Below the pieces are notes generated by a model. The model was given only the letters and a program-made list of their open reading frames with translations, was not told where the DNA came from and did no database searches. Source: Candidatus Rifleibacteriota bacterium (lineage in GTDB: Bacteria; Muiribacteriota; Ozemobacteria; Ozemobacterales; Ozemobacteraceae). From it: DNA of 64,000 nt. The stretch spans positions 434,001 through 498,000 of the forward strand of contig JADFZL010000002.1 of NCBI GenBank assembly GCA_015232575.1, written 5' to 3'. Positions 21,106 to 31,115 of the stretch are shown here, piece after piece. Within the stretch, counting starts at the first letter, position 1. Each line of letters begins with the position of its first letter. A program made the position numbers and the translations under genes.

Positions 21106-22104
21106 ATGTATATAGCTGGAATAATTGGACTTGGTGTTGGTGAAGCGCATATTGAGGGCTATGAGAGCCATCCGATGTGCAGTGTAGATTATCTATGCGA
21201 TTTCGACGAAAAAAAAGTCAGGCAGTTTGCAGAAAAATATCCGCAGAAAAAAGTCTTGAACAATGCTGATCTGCTTTTGAATAATCCAGATATTGATATT
21301 GTTTCTATCGCAAGTTTTGATAATTTCCATCATCGTCAGATAGTCAAAGCTGTAAGAAACAAAAAGCATGTTTTTGTAGAAAAGCCGGTTTGTCTCTTCC
21401 CTCTGGAGGCTATGGATATCAAAAATCATCTGGATGCCAATCCTGGAATTCAAATTTCTTCAAATTTAATACTAAGAAAATATCCAAGATTTGCCGATAC
21501 TAAATATAGGATACAAAATGACGAATTGGGAAAAGTGTATCATATTGAAGCCGATTATGATTATGGACGAATTCATAAAATAACTGAGGGCTGGCGCGGA
21601 AAACTCGATTTTTACTCTGTGGTGTACGGTGGTGGAATTCATGTTATTGATCTGGTGTTGTGGTTGACTGGATTCAAAGTTTGTGAGGTATTTGCTTATT
21701 CCAGCAAAATTTGTACTGAAAACACAGGTTATAAATACAGCGATATGGTTGTTGCGCTTATGAAATTTGAGAATGGCGCAACTGCAAAGATCACTGCTAA
21801 TTTTGGCTGTGTTGTTCCTCATTTTCATGGACTGAAAGTTTATGGTACAAAGGGAACAATCGTAAATCAGAAGGATTGCCTTGAACTTATTAAATCACGA
21901 AATCCGGAAATGCCTTCAGAAAAACTGAATATTCCTTATCCGGGGGCCAAAAAAGGCGACTTTTTGAATGATTTCGTTGAATCAGTTCACACTGGAAAAG
22001 CCCCGGCAATATCGCAGAGCGAAATTTTTTCAGCAATGTCAGTCTGCTTTGCAATTGAAGAATCATGCAAATTTCGTAGACCAGTGGAAGTTTTCTATAT
22101 ATGA
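21106..22104 (+). CDS. Gfo/Idh/MocA-family NAD(P)-dependent oxidoreductase
   Basis: 332 residues. The N-terminal Rossmann fold opens with IAGIIGLGVGEAH; the VFVEKPVCLFP segment near 90 contains the catalytic-family EKP motif. The substrate half includes GGGIHVIDLVLW. Members oxidise or reduce a sugar hydroxyl or keto group. In this cluster it is the natural candidate for making the keto sugar that the downstream DegT enzyme aminates, as in WlbA-type pathways. First gene of a four-gene plus-strand run with gaps of 2-207 bases. Confidence 0.82.
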   Translation: MYIAGIIGLGVGEAHIEGYESHPMCSVDYLCDFDEKKVRQFAEKYPQKKVLNNADLLLNNPDIDIVSIASFDNFHHRQIVKAVRNKKHVFVEKPVCLFPLEAMDIKNHLDANPGIQISSNLILRKYPRFADTKYRIQNDELGKVYHIEADYDYGRIHKITEGWRGKLDFYSVVYGGGIHVIDLVLWLTGFKVCEVFAYSSKICTENTGYKYSDMVVALMKFENGATAKITANFGCVVPHFHGLKVYGTKGTIVNQKDCLELIKSRNPEMPSEKLNIPYPGAKKGDFLNDFVESVHTGKAPAISQSEIFSAMSVCFAIEESCKFRRPVEVFYI

Positions 22105-22154
22105 TGTTTTCCAGAGGATGATATAATTTACTAAACCAGGAAGGGGAAAAGGAA

Positions 22155-23303
22155 TTGAGAAAGATTCAATTTGGCAAACCTTTAATAGGATTGGAAGAAA
22201 AAAATGCTGTTCAGGAAGTACTTAACGGAGATATACTTGTACATGGTCCCAAAGCCGTTGAGTTTGAAAATGCAGTTTGTGCATTTACTTCAGGAAAAAA
22301 AGCTGTTGCAGTGTCTTCATGTACTGCAGCTCTTCATCTTTCATATTTCTATCTTGGAATCAAATCCGGAGATGAAGTGATTGTTCCGGCACAAACGCAT
22401 GTTGCAACTGCCCATGCCGTTGAAATGTGCTCCGGAAAACCCGTTTTTGTTGATTGTGAGACAAAAACAGGCAATATTGATATTTCACAAATCGAAAATC
22501 ATATTACATCAAAAACAAGAGCATTGTCTGTTGTACATTACCTTGGAATGCCTGTCGAGATGGACAGAATCATGAAAATTGCAAAAAAGCACTCTCTTTT
22601 TGTCGTCGAAGATTGTGCACTTGCACTTGGAGCGAGGTTTAAGGGAATTCATGCGGGGCTTTACGGGGATGTGGGATGTTTTTCCTTTTATCCGGTTAAG
22701 CATATTACGACTGCTGAAGGTGGAATTTTACTGACTCAGAATGAACAGATTGCTGCCAAAGTTTCCCGTCAGAAAGCTTTCGGTCTTGATAGAAATGTTG
22801 GGGAACGCAAAGTTCCCGGAATTTATGATGTGACAATGCTTGGGTTCAACTATAGACTGAACGAAATTGGCGCTGCAATTGGTATCGAGCAGATGAAAAA
22901 ACTTCCCGGAATACTTGCAGTAAGAAAAGAGAATTACGAGAAATTAACAGAGTGCTTAAGGGAAATTGATGAAATTGAACTCCTTCAGAGCACACATTCC
23001 GAATTTCAGAGCAGCTATTATTGTCACTCAATTATATTAAAAGAAAAACATGCAGCAAAACGCGAAAAAATTATTGAAAATCTGAATATGATGGGCGTTG
23101 GTACAAGTGTTTATTATCCAGCGCCAGTTCCATTACTTTCCTATTACAGAGAAAAATATGGATACAAAGAAATTCAGTTTCCGACAGCTTCCAGAATAAG
23201 TAATAACTCAATTGCACTTCCGGTAGGCGCTCATTTAAACGCCGACGATATGGTTTATATCGGAAAATGTGTTAAAGAATCTATTATTAAATCGGAGGTC
23301 TGA
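22155..23303 (+). CDS. DegT/DnrJ/EryC1/StrS sugar aminotransferase (PLP)
   Basis: 382 residues from a TTG start with AGGAAGGGG upstream. The PLP lysine is Lys182 in SFYPVKHITTAEGG; VEDCALALGA carries the PLP-ring Asp153. The end has the usual LPVGAHLNADDM region. The enzyme transfers an amino group from glutamate to a nucleotide-linked keto sugar. It follows the Gfo/Idh oxidoreductase and precedes an epimerase by 2 bases, so the three are probably co-transcribed. The exact sugar cannot be read from sequence. Confidence 0.85.
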   Translation: MRKIQFGKPLIGLEEKNAVQEVLNGDILVHGPKAVEFENAVCAFTSGKKAVAVSSCTAALHLSYFYLGIKSGDEVIVPAQTHVATAHAVEMCSGKPVFVDCETKTGNIDISQIENHITSKTRALSVVHYLGMPVEMDRIMKIAKKHSLFVVEDCALALGARFKGIHAGLYGDVGCFSFYPVKHITTAEGGILLTQNEQIAAKVSRQKAFGLDRNVGERKVPGIYDVTMLGFNYRLNEIGAAIGIEQMKKLPGILAVRKENYEKLTECLREIDEIELLQSTHSEFQSSYYCHSIILKEKHAAKREKIIENLNMMGVGTSVYYPAPVPLLSYYREKYGYKEIQFPTASRISNNSIALPVGAHLNADDMVYIGKCVKESIIKSEV

Positions 23304-23305
23304 TT

Positions 23306-24355
23306 ATGGTTCCAATTCAGGGCAGACGCGTTCTTCTTATCGGAGGAGCTGGATTCATCGGACATAATCTGGCATTACATCTGAAAAAAGCCGGAGCAGA
23401 AGTATCAATTATTGATGGACTTCAAGTCAATAACATGCTCGCGTTACTTTCTGAAAACATCAATGTTGGAAATCGCGAGTTGTACATGGCGATGATAAAT
23501 CAGAGGATTGCACTTTTAAGACATGCAAAGATTCCGATGTTTGTACAGGATGCAAGGGATTATCATAAGCTATCTCAGCTTATCAGTCAGATTAAACCTC
23601 AGACGGTTGTCCTGCTTGCTGCTGTTGCACACGCCGGGCGGTCTAATAAAGATCCCTTCAATACATTCGATCACAGTTTCAGAACTCTTGAAAACTCGCT
23701 TGATGCGTGTCGTGGCTCAATAGAACATTTTATTTTCTTCTCTTCCAGCATGGTGTACGGAAATTTTCCGGATGGTATTGCCACCGAGGAAACCATCTGT
23801 AATCCGATTGGAATTTATGGAGCATTAAAACTTGGCGGTGAGAAGCTTGTTATAGCCTATAATCAAGTTTTTGGACTTCCATATACTATTGTAAGACCTT
23901 CGGCTTTGTATGGCGAACGATGCGTAAGCCGTCGAGTTGGACAAATCTTTATTGAAAACGCGCTTCAGGATCAGGATCTTGTAATCAGAGGTGATGGTTC
24001 TGAAAGACTTGATTTCACATATATAAGCGATCTGGCACAGGGTATCAAACGGGTTATTGAGAATGAGAATTCCAGAAACCAGATTTTCAATCTTACCTAT
24101 GGCTCAGGAAGATCAGTTGCTGATATGATAGGTATTCTCAAAGATCGTTTCCCTAAACTTAACGTTAAAACTCTTCCGCGTGATGAATTATCTCCTGAAC
24201 GCGGAACACTCTCTGTCGAGAAAGCAAAAGCTCTTCTCGGTTATGAACCTTCCTTTCCTCTTGAAAAGGGAATGGAAAAGTATATCGAATGGTACAAACA
24301 CTTCTTTGCGAAATACAACGAACAGATTGCCGAAGAATCACAGATTTACGAATAA
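23306..24355 (+). CDS. NAD-dependent nucleotide-sugar epimerase/dehydratase (extended SDR)
   Basis: 349 residues; GGAGG lies just before the ATG. The nucleotide loop is LLIGGAGFIGHNL. The catalytic Ser-Tyr-Lys set is FFSSSMVYG and IYGALKLGGEK. TIVRPSALYGERC and a D-x-T-Y-I-S-D-L-A region (RLDFTYISDLAQG) complete the fold. An insertion near residues 50-70 (NNMLALLSENINVGNREL) is not in the textbook GalE sequence. It acts on a nucleotide sugar in the cytoplasm, next to the aminotransferase. Confidence 0.82.
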   Translation: MVPIQGRRVLLIGGAGFIGHNLALHLKKAGAEVSIIDGLQVNNMLALLSENINVGNRELYMAMINQRIALLRHAKIPMFVQDARDYHKLSQLISQIKPQTVVLLAAVAHAGRSNKDPFNTFDHSFRTLENSLDACRGSIEHFIFFSSSMVYGNFPDGIATEETICNPIGIYGALKLGGEKLVIAYNQVFGLPYTIVRPSALYGERCVSRRVGQIFIENALQDQDLVIRGDGSERLDFTYISDLAQGIKRVIENENSRNQIFNLTYGSGRSVADMIGILKDRFPKLNVKTLPRDELSPERGTLSVEKAKALLGYEPSFPLEKGMEKYIEWYKHFFAKYNEQIAEESQIYE

Positions 24356-24423
24356 AATGCTTCAGTCCTGCCAATAATTCGGCCTATGCAAGTGCGTTAA
24401 CTTAAGCAGCAGAATTCAGGTTT

Positions 24424-24488
24424 TATCATTTCGACCGAAGTGAGAAATCTTGCATTTATTAGATCTCTCACATTCGTTCGTGATGATA
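24424..24488. repeat. REP-like palindrome, copy 2
   Basis: TATCATTTCGACCGAAGTGA ... AGATCTCTCACATTCGTTCG then GATGATA. Same family as 9771-9836. Confidence 0.7.
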
Positions 24489-24562
24489 GCTTTCACTCAT
24501 GTTAACGCACACGAGATTCTCTCAAATGTCTGTTTCAACAAACTTACAGAGGAATTGATTCA

Positions 24563-25309
24563 TTGAGTAAATTGCAGACAAAAGCTTTTCAGTATGACAG
24601 CTGGCTCTCGCAATATTTTGAGTCAGCTGTTTATCGTTTGAATTGTGGAAATATTGACGATTCTGTAATCAGTGAGTTTTACGAAATTACACGTAATTCT
24701 GCTTTTATATATGCGAAAGTAGCATCTGATGAAGTGATCAAAACGGCAAAACTCGAAGAACTTGGTTTCAGATTAGTTGAAACAAATATCCAGCTTGAAA
24801 AAATACTTATTGATTCTCAGACGTCAGGCTGCTCATTGCTTAATGCTTCTGAATCAGATAATTGCAGAGTCAGATTTGCTGAGGAATCTGATAAAGAAGA
24901 TGTTTGTTTAATTGCCGCAGAAAGTTTTATTCAGAGCCGTTTTTTCAAAGATCCAAATATCAGCCCTGAAATTGCAAAGAAAGTGAAATCGGGTTGGGCA
25001 GAAAACTACTTTTCCGGAAAACGTGGAGATTACATGGTTGTTGCATGCTGCCACGAAAAAGTTTCAGGTTTTATGCAGCTTATCAGATCAGGTGAAAATC
25101 TGATAATCGATTTAGTCGCGGTAGACAAAGTTTGCAGAGGAAAATCTCTTGGCAGAAAGATGATTAATTTTGCAGAGAACAAAATTGAGAATATCTCAAC
25201 TATCAAAGTCGGAACACAATTGTGCAATACCGGTTCCCTTAATTTCTATCAGAAATGCGGATTCATTGTAACAGGCGGCTCAAACGTTTTCCACTACTTT
25301 TCCAAATAA
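24563..25309 (+). CDS. WecD-like GNAT N-acetyltransferase
   Basis: 248 residues from a TTG start with AGAGGAATTG upstream. The two-part layout is that of WecD/RffC: an N-terminal half (YDSWLSQYFESAVYRL ... FIYAKVASDE ... LEELGFRLVETNIQLE), then the GNAT core (FIQSRFFKDP, acetyl-CoA loop VDKVCRGKSLGRKMI, GTQLCNTGSLNFYQKCGF). WecD acetylates dTDP-4-amino-4,6-dideoxygalactose. Following a DegT aminotransferase, this enzyme likely acetylates the new amino sugar. A 207-bp gap with a REP palindrome separates it from the epimerase. Confidence 0.75.
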   Translation: MSKLQTKAFQYDSWLSQYFESAVYRLNCGNIDDSVISEFYEITRNSAFIYAKVASDEVIKTAKLEELGFRLVETNIQLEKILIDSQTSGCSLLNASESDNCRVRFAEESDKEDVCLIAAESFIQSRFFKDPNISPEIAKKVKSGWAENYFSGKRGDYMVVACCHEKVSGFMQLIRSGENLIIDLVAVDKVCRGKSLGRKMINFAENKIENISTIKVGTQLCNTGSLNFYQKCGFIVTGGSNVFHYFSK

Positions 25310-25325
25310 AAAAGGAGTTTCTTAA

Positions 25326-25562
25326 ATGGATAGGGTCCTTTCTGTGTGTATTGATGATGCTATTTATCAGAAAATCAACGACTTGTCGTTGAGAATGCGT
25401 TTATCAAAGAAGTCAATTATCGATAAAGGTGTAGAACTGTTGTGGCAACGATTTGAAAAGAACCAGGGGATGAACGTATTTGATGAAACCTGCGGAATCT
25501 GGAAAAGAAATGAAACTCCAGAGGAAACCGTTTTAAGGATACGTTCTGTTTTCGGGGAGTGA
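25326..25562 (+). CDS. Small ribbon-helix-helix-like protein
   Basis: 78 residues with AAAGGAG upstream, 16 bases after the acetyltransferase. The first 45 residues (VLSVCIDDAIYQKINDLSLR ... SKKSIIDKGVELLWQRF) have the strand-helix-helix pattern of CopG/Arc proteins; the rest is an acidic tail. It may be a transcriptional regulator or antitoxin. Because GNAT toxins pair with RHH antitoxins, a TacA-like role was considered, but the partner here is a 248-residue WecD-type enzyme and lies upstream rather than downstream. Confidence 0.55.
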   Translation: MDRVLSVCIDDAIYQKINDLSLRMRLSKKSIIDKGVELLWQRFEKNQGMNVFDETCGIWKRNETPEETVLRIRSVFGE

Positions 25563-25587
25563 GCCGGTCGAACTTGTTCGACCGGCT
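25562..25587. terminator. Perfect 12-bp palindromic terminator
   Basis: AGCCGGTCGAAC and its exact complement with a 2-nt spacer, directly after the RHH stop and before the convergent macroglobulin stop. No T-run on either side. Related degenerate forms occur at 43480-43500 and 48011-48032. Confidence 0.5.
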
Positions 25588-25595
25588 AAATCAAG

Positions 25596-28500
25596 TTATC
25601 GGGCGGGTTTTATTTCGATTTTCTGTGAGGGTGTTAAACCATAAAAGTCAGGTTCATACATCAACGACACTCTTGTCGGAACAAGATTGAACGAGCCTTC
25701 ACAGATTGCTCTTGCATAATAGGTGAATCTGAATTTTCCACTCCAGATGTTATCACAGAATGCAAGAACCTTTTCATTATGGATTTCGAAATGACTTGTG
25801 TTAAGTTTATATGCATCGCCATCCCAGTCGCCATACCATTCCGGATCGTCGTCTGCTGAAGCATCGGCGGGCAATCTGTCATTACGAAGAGCTGAATTGA
25901 TTGCCAGAAAACCTGCCGGCAGCGGATCTTCAAGTGCAAGATACTCATATCGGCCGTAACTACCATTTTTATGGTTTTTGTCTTCAAATTCAACGGTTAC
26001 TTTAAGAAGATCACCAACTCTGATTTCCTTTTCACCATTCAGATTTTCAATCTTCTTTTCGACAAAAAAGCCTTTTGTGACTTCATCTCTATTGCTTGCT
26101 GATTCAGGGAAAGAGTATTCAATGCTTGCATGAACAAGGTTTTTAGAGCTGGAGACAAGATCGATTTTCTTTTCCTGAAACAAAACTTCAGTATCAAGCT
26201 CAATTTGAGAGGCAACCTTGGATATTTTTACCTTAACGGGATCTTTACCCTTCTGACTTACAGTAACTTCAAAATCACCTTCATTTGAAGTTGACTTCTT
26301 TGAAAAGTATCCGGCAAGTGCCTGAAGGCTCCAGCCTGTGTCAAGTGTGTTTGTCCAGTAACCCGATGGATTAAGCGCCTGCAATAATATACCGGCAAAA
26401 TCATCTGCTCGTTTCGAAGCCGGATCAATTGCAAGAGTAGCGAGTAGAAGAAGAGAATTTTCGCGACTCAGGGAATACCGCCATGATTTAAAATGTCCTG
26501 TTGTAGAAGGCTTCACCTTATTCAGCATTTCCTTCAACTTTGCCGGCGGATATGATTTTATTTTAGATGCAGCCCACAGCAGATACGCCTGAGATTCCGC
26601 GGACTTTTTATCAAAATCCTTCATGATTTCATCAAGTTCCTGCTTACTGATTTTGTTGTTCAGTGCAAGGTTAATTATTGCGAGGTCATTGAAGCCGATT
26701 CTGTCCCAGTCATCAATTACACGTTCATTCTTTCTTTCACCGAACAATCTATCACGATTATATTCGAGAGCTTTTGTTAATGAAGTTTCTGGAACTTCGA
26801 ATCCGGATTCGCGTGCCATATTCAAAGCAAAAATAGCACATTGAGTCCCCCAGAAACATGCAGTTCTGTTGCCGGGCCAGTATCCGAATCCACCTTCTGT
26901 TGTCTGCATGGTTAGCAATCTATTTATGCCTGATTTCAGGTATTTATCGACATCTTCCTTCGTAACTCCAGGAATTATTCCTGCTTCAGCAAGTTTTCTC
27001 ATTCCTGCCAGCGGTATTATGCCTGAAGAGGTCTGTTCAATGCATCCATACGGATAATGAAGGAGATATTTAATTGCTGGTACTATTTTACTCCATTGTG
27101 TAGCAGACAAACGGAGAATTGCTTTCATCGAAGATTTTCTTTCTTCTGAAGAAAGTTCGGTGAGGCTATTTGGGAAGTCAATTGCAAGAGAAGAATTGCC
27201 TGTAAACGAAAGATTCTTCATTCTCTTCGAAATCGAATGTTTTGATACAACGGGGAAAGTTTGAAGAATCGAATCAGAATATTCGCCAGCTTTTCCGGAA
27301 ATAGAAAGCGAGGCATTGCCTGTTTCGGAATCTGCTGAAAGAGTTGCTTTGATAACTGATGTGCTCATCGGACCGACATCAATTCCTGCTGAATCAAGTT
27401 TTGCTGTAACATTTGAACATTCGGCTATTTTTACTTCTGCTTTCTGATTCTGAGCTGTTTTATTGTTGAGTGTTATCGGAAACAAAGCAGCATCGCCGAT
27501 GGTCAGGAACCTTGGCAGTGCAGGCTGAATATAAAATTCTCTGCTCACGACCATTTCACGCTGTGCAGAACCAAATGAAGCTTCGCGGTCAAGTGCAACT
27601 GCATAAATTCTGTAGGCCGTCATTGAATCCGGAAGTTTGAATTCTATGGAAATTTTACCATCTTTATCTGGTCTTAATGCCGGATTCCAATATGCTACGG
27701 GTCTGAAATCTTTTCTTTGCGCAAGGTCAGACGCCAGTCCGCCACTGCCCATGTCGCCGCCTGTCAAAGCTTTTGTGGCAAACAGCTTGAATAAATCCTG
27801 AGAAATCAGCGACAGTCTGAGATCTCCCGAGAAAACTGACAGCGGAAGAGAAAAGTCAGCCAGTTTTGATAATATCGGTGTGATGAATCCGGTCAGTGAA
27901 AGGACGGCTTCGTCAACAACGCAGATTGCAACTTCACAATCAAGCGGCTTTCCATCTTTATCGAGAATATCGAACGAAAGCTTTCTCATTTCGCCAGGTC
28001 TTCCGGTAAGCTTATCTTCTCCTGAAGCGATCGAGATTTTCATGCCTGTAACTTTTTCCTGAATTCGAACACTCTTATATCCGAAAAATACGTCAGGAAG
28101 ATTTGCGTCAACCTGGCTGCGATAAGTCGGATGCCCGCTTCTTGGGGTTGGAATGGTTACTGTCATAAAGAAATTCGGTTTGTACTCATTGCGGACTTTT
28201 ACATCGAAAGAACAGTGTCTTCCATTAAGAGGAATAACCTGCCATTCATAAATGTCATCACGCTCACATGTTACCAGAGCGAAATTCGCCTGGCGCATCA
28301 TGGTAACGCTTCCTTTTACTGTTGTATCATTTTCTGCAACGGTGTTTGATGTCAGGAGCGTAATTTCGTGCGGAGTTCTGGATTTTCTTTCGTTGTCATT
28401 GTCACTTTCGTCGTCCCAGACGTATCCGACTTCGAATTCAACAGCACTTGAATATTCAGAATCCTGAGCCAGATAGGTTGACTGAATTCTATAATCACCT

Positions 28501-31115
28501 GAATCAAGGAAGGAAATATCAAATGAAGCCATTCCGTCCTGAAGTGTTTTTTCGTTAGTTGCAGCCTTTAACCATCCGCTTTCCCAGCGATAAAAGATAT
28601 TGCCGGTTTCATCACGCTTTTGAGAGTAGAAATATCTTTTTTTGAATATTTCAAACCTGACATTTCCGGAAGATATCTTTTTCCCTGCATCATCAACAAC
28701 GACAATGCCCGCGGTAAGATGTTCTCCCTCGAAAATAGACGAGGGAATGCCTGAAATTCCAGTTTTAAAAGGAACTTTCGGGGAAAATTCCTCTACAATG
28801 GCAGCGGGTCTGTTGTCTACATCCAGTACAACAGCTCCGAATTTTATCCCGAAAAGACCATTCATAAGCGACATATCAAGCGGAAGCTGAATTTTAAGTT
28901 CTCCGTTGGCATCAAGAATCGATTCGCCTGATTCAATAAGTGTTTCAGAATCGCCGCTTCCGCCAAAACTGTATCCGTCATATCCGGCGACATAAGAAGA
29001 TGAAGGGACAAGATGAGCGGTCCAGCGGACTTTTCCGTTTTTTACAAATCCGCCAGTGTAATACTTGCACTTTATTGTGCTTTCAAGGTACTCTTCCTTG
29101 CCAGGTTTTCCAATTATTGAATTGTCATCACGTGATTTCTGATCAAATGAGATTTCAACAAAATGTCTCGGAGGTTCAAACTTCTGAACCTGAAAGCCTG
29201 TATTACCAACAGTTTCCTTCGTCGAGCTGTTATCTTTGGTTTTAATTTCTCTTGTTACAGTTATCTGATATTCGCCAAGGGGAGAATAATCTTTAAGAGC
29301 AAATGATCCGGAACAGGTTCCAAATTCATTGACTGAAAAATCTTCGTTGAACAGTTCTTCGCTTCTTGGGGAAATGATTTTTACGTTGAGCATTTCACCC
29401 GATACTGGAGCTTTTACGGATTTATCAGCATACGTTCTGACAGATGCTTTCCAGAAAACAGTTTCACCCGGCTTGTACACTCCGCGCTCGGTAAAAATGT
29501 GACCATTGAAAGTTTTTCCTTCTGTTTCGCTGAGTGGCTTCTGGGAGATTCCAAATGGCCGAAAGCGGTTGTTGCGGATATCGCAGAAAACAGAATCATC
29601 CTGTGTCACGGCGAGAACGCGAACAGATTCATCTAAAGTAAATGCTTCGTTTGAAAATGCGGGAGAATTGCCCGGAGTTGTTATTGCCGTGTAAATGGCT
29701 CCATCTTTAACTGCAATAATGCCGTCTTTATCTGTTAAGCCCGGAAAATACCGGCGGTCTTTACTGTCAATAAGCATTAAAGAAGCTCCGGATACAGGTT
29801 TTCCGGTGTCGAGAGATGTAACCCAGATAAGCATCGTTTTTGGCGAAAGTCTGTAAGATATTGACAGATCAGTAATCTGGAAAAGCCTTACAGTAGAAGC
29901 GCTTGAATCAGCACTTACATCGCTGAGTTTTATTACAACAGCGCTGCCTTTTTCTTTGTCTGATCTGAATGTTAAAGGCATTGAGAAAGGGAAGTGTTTA
30001 TCGCTGGTTGTATGTTGTACAAATCCTTCTTTTCTTGTCTCAAACTTTCCGAGAAACCAACTCAACTTAACGTCAGTTCCGGGAGCTGCAGCGGCGAGGG
30101 ATGAATAACTCTGAAGAATTTTTTCATATTCAGGAAGGGAAGTTTCAAAATTTTCGGAGGCTTCAACAATTGCTGTTTGTGTTGCATCAGAGATTCTCAT
30201 GCCGCTTTGAGTGTTGGGGCGCTTTCCGTCATGTTTTGCGAAAACAGTCATTGAATCAAATGCTGGAGCAAAAATTGGCGGAATAGTTGTAATTGCTGCT
30301 CTGATTTCTGAAACGTTAAAGAGTGAAACCGGAAGATACTGTCTGCTGAAACGTTCAAGAACTGCTCTGTCTGTGTCGAAATTTATTGAAGAACTCGGTC
30401 CCTGGGCGATGAATGGCAGGAATACTCTGGGAAAGATCTTCCCATTTGCAGTAGTGCCGCCACTAAGGTAGAGCTTATATTCCTGAGCGGTTCTCATTGA
30501 TGCTGTAAGAGTAACTTTTGTACCAGTGCCGGCTGGTTCACATTTGAAAGTTAATTTGCCAACAGGCGGAAGAATTTTTACTTTCTTTCTGACGTCTTCA
30601 TCTTTTAGCTTTTCAGAAAGAGAAAATGATATACCACGTGATTCTTCTGATTCGTAAAAAGCTTTAAGATCAGAAACTTCAACTTCATCTTCCAGCTTGA
30701 ATTCAAGAGAAATGGCTTTAGAAAGGGCGTTGCCATCATTGCTTTTTAAAGTTTCAGAAATTTTAAGAATAGCCTGCGACAGTCTTGGCGATATGTTTTC
30801 CGGAGTAACGACAAATCTGTTGCGTTCTTCTGGAAGAGGGGCAGAGTCAGAATTACTTTCAAGATCTGTTCTGTCAATGATTTTAACCTGATTCGGCTTA
30901 CCTGATACACTGTATGAAATAGAGTTCAGCAATTCAGATTTCTTAACTGGTTTACTGAATTGAAGAAGAAGTTTCCAGGATAAAGGTTGTGTTTTGCCAG
31001 GTTGAGCAAACTTTGGAATAATTGTAAGTTGCTCTTCGCCATAAATCGATTGCCCGGAAAAAAACATTGAAAACAGAACAAGAGCCGTAATACAGAACCG
31101 AAAATATCTGGTCAT
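25596..31115 (-). CDS. Bacterial alpha-2-macroglobulin with thioester motif
   Basis: 1839 residues, GGGGAGG before the ATG. Signal peptide 1-26 (ends IYGEE). Macroglobulin domains include an MG2-type part (GHIFTERGVYKPGETVFWK), a bait-like region, the conserved LPDSMTAYRIYAVALD segment and the thioester CIEQ near residue 1355 (YPYGCIEQTSS). An alpha-toroid with GGFGYWPGN and TLDTGWSLQALAGY and a receptor-binding-like C-terminus follow. There is no lipobox, so it is probably periplasmic and soluble. Bacterial macroglobulins trap proteases and often sit beside pbpC; no pbpC is near, but a subtilase is encoded 12 kb away. Confidence 0.9.
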   Translation of the reverse strand: MTRYFRFCITALVLFSMFFSGQSIYGEEQLTIIPKFAQPGKTQPLSWKLLLQFSKPVKKSELLNSISYSVSGKPNQVKIIDRTDLESNSDSAPLPEERNRFVVTPENISPRLSQAILKISETLKSNDGNALSKAISLEFKLEDEVEVSDLKAFYESEESRGISFSLSEKLKDEDVRKKVKILPPVGKLTFKCEPAGTGTKVTLTASMRTAQEYKLYLSGGTTANGKIFPRVFLPFIAQGPSSSINFDTDRAVLERFSRQYLPVSLFNVSEIRAAITTIPPIFAPAFDSMTVFAKHDGKRPNTQSGMRISDATQTAIVEASENFETSLPEYEKILQSYSSLAAAAPGTDVKLSWFLGKFETRKEGFVQHTTSDKHFPFSMPLTFRSDKEKGSAVVIKLSDVSADSSASTVRLFQITDLSISYRLSPKTMLIWVTSLDTGKPVSGASLMLIDSKDRRYFPGLTDKDGIIAVKDGAIYTAITTPGNSPAFSNEAFTLDESVRVLAVTQDDSVFCDIRNNRFRPFGISQKPLSETEGKTFNGHIFTERGVYKPGETVFWKASVRTYADKSVKAPVSGEMLNVKIISPRSEELFNEDFSVNEFGTCSGSFALKDYSPLGEYQITVTREIKTKDNSSTKETVGNTGFQVQKFEPPRHFVEISFDQKSRDDNSIIGKPGKEEYLESTIKCKYYTGGFVKNGKVRWTAHLVPSSSYVAGYDGYSFGGSGDSETLIESGESILDANGELKIQLPLDMSLMNGLFGIKFGAVVLDVDNRPAAIVEEFSPKVPFKTGISGIPSSIFEGEHLTAGIVVVDDAGKKISSGNVRFEIFKKRYFYSQKRDETGNIFYRWESGWLKAATNEKTLQDGMASFDISFLDSGDYRIQSTYLAQDSEYSSAVEFEVGYVWDDESDNDNERKSRTPHEITLLTSNTVAENDTTVKGSVTMMRQANFALVTCERDDIYEWQVIPLNGRHCSFDVKVRNEYKPNFFMTVTIPTPRSGHPTYRSQVDANLPDVFFGYKSVRIQEKVTGMKISIASGEDKLTGRPGEMRKLSFDILDKDGKPLDCEVAICVVDEAVLSLTGFITPILSKLADFSLPLSVFSGDLRLSLISQDLFKLFATKALTGGDMGSGGLASDLAQRKDFRPVAYWNPALRPDKDGKISIEFKLPDSMTAYRIYAVALDREASFGSAQREMVVSREFYIQPALPRFLTIGDAALFPITLNNKTAQNQKAEVKIAECSNVTAKLDSAGIDVGPMSTSVIKATLSADSETGNASLSISGKAGEYSDSILQTFPVVSKHSISKRMKNLSFTGNSSLAIDFPNSLTELSSEERKSSMKAILRLSATQWSKIVPAIKYLLHYPYGCIEQTSSGIIPLAGMRKLAEAGIIPGVTKEDVDKYLKSGINRLLTMQTTEGGFGYWPGNRTACFWGTQCAIFALNMARESGFEVPETSLTKALEYNRDRLFGERKNERVIDDWDRIGFNDLAIINLALNNKISKQELDEIMKDFDKKSAESQAYLLWAASKIKSYPPAKLKEMLNKVKPSTTGHFKSWRYSLSRENSLLLLATLAIDPASKRADDFAGILLQALNPSGYWTNTLDTGWSLQALAGYFSKKSTSNEGDFEVTVSQKGKDPVKVKISKVASQIELDTEVLFQEKKIDLVSSSKNLVHASIEYSFPESASNRDEVTKGFFVEKKIENLNGEKEIRVGDLLKVTVEFEDKNHKNGSYGRYEYLALEDPLPAGFLAINSALRNDRLPADASADDDPEWYGDWDGDAYKLNTSHFEIHNEKVLAFCDNIWSGKFRFTYYARAICEGSFNLVPTRVSLMYEPDFYGLTPSQKIEIKPAR

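Noticed and set aside
24563..25562. GNAT toxin with RHH antitoxin (TacT/TacA type)
   Set aside because: The acetyltransferase is 248 residues with WecD-like N-terminal half and lies upstream of the RHH gene; TacT toxins are shorter and follow the antitoxin.
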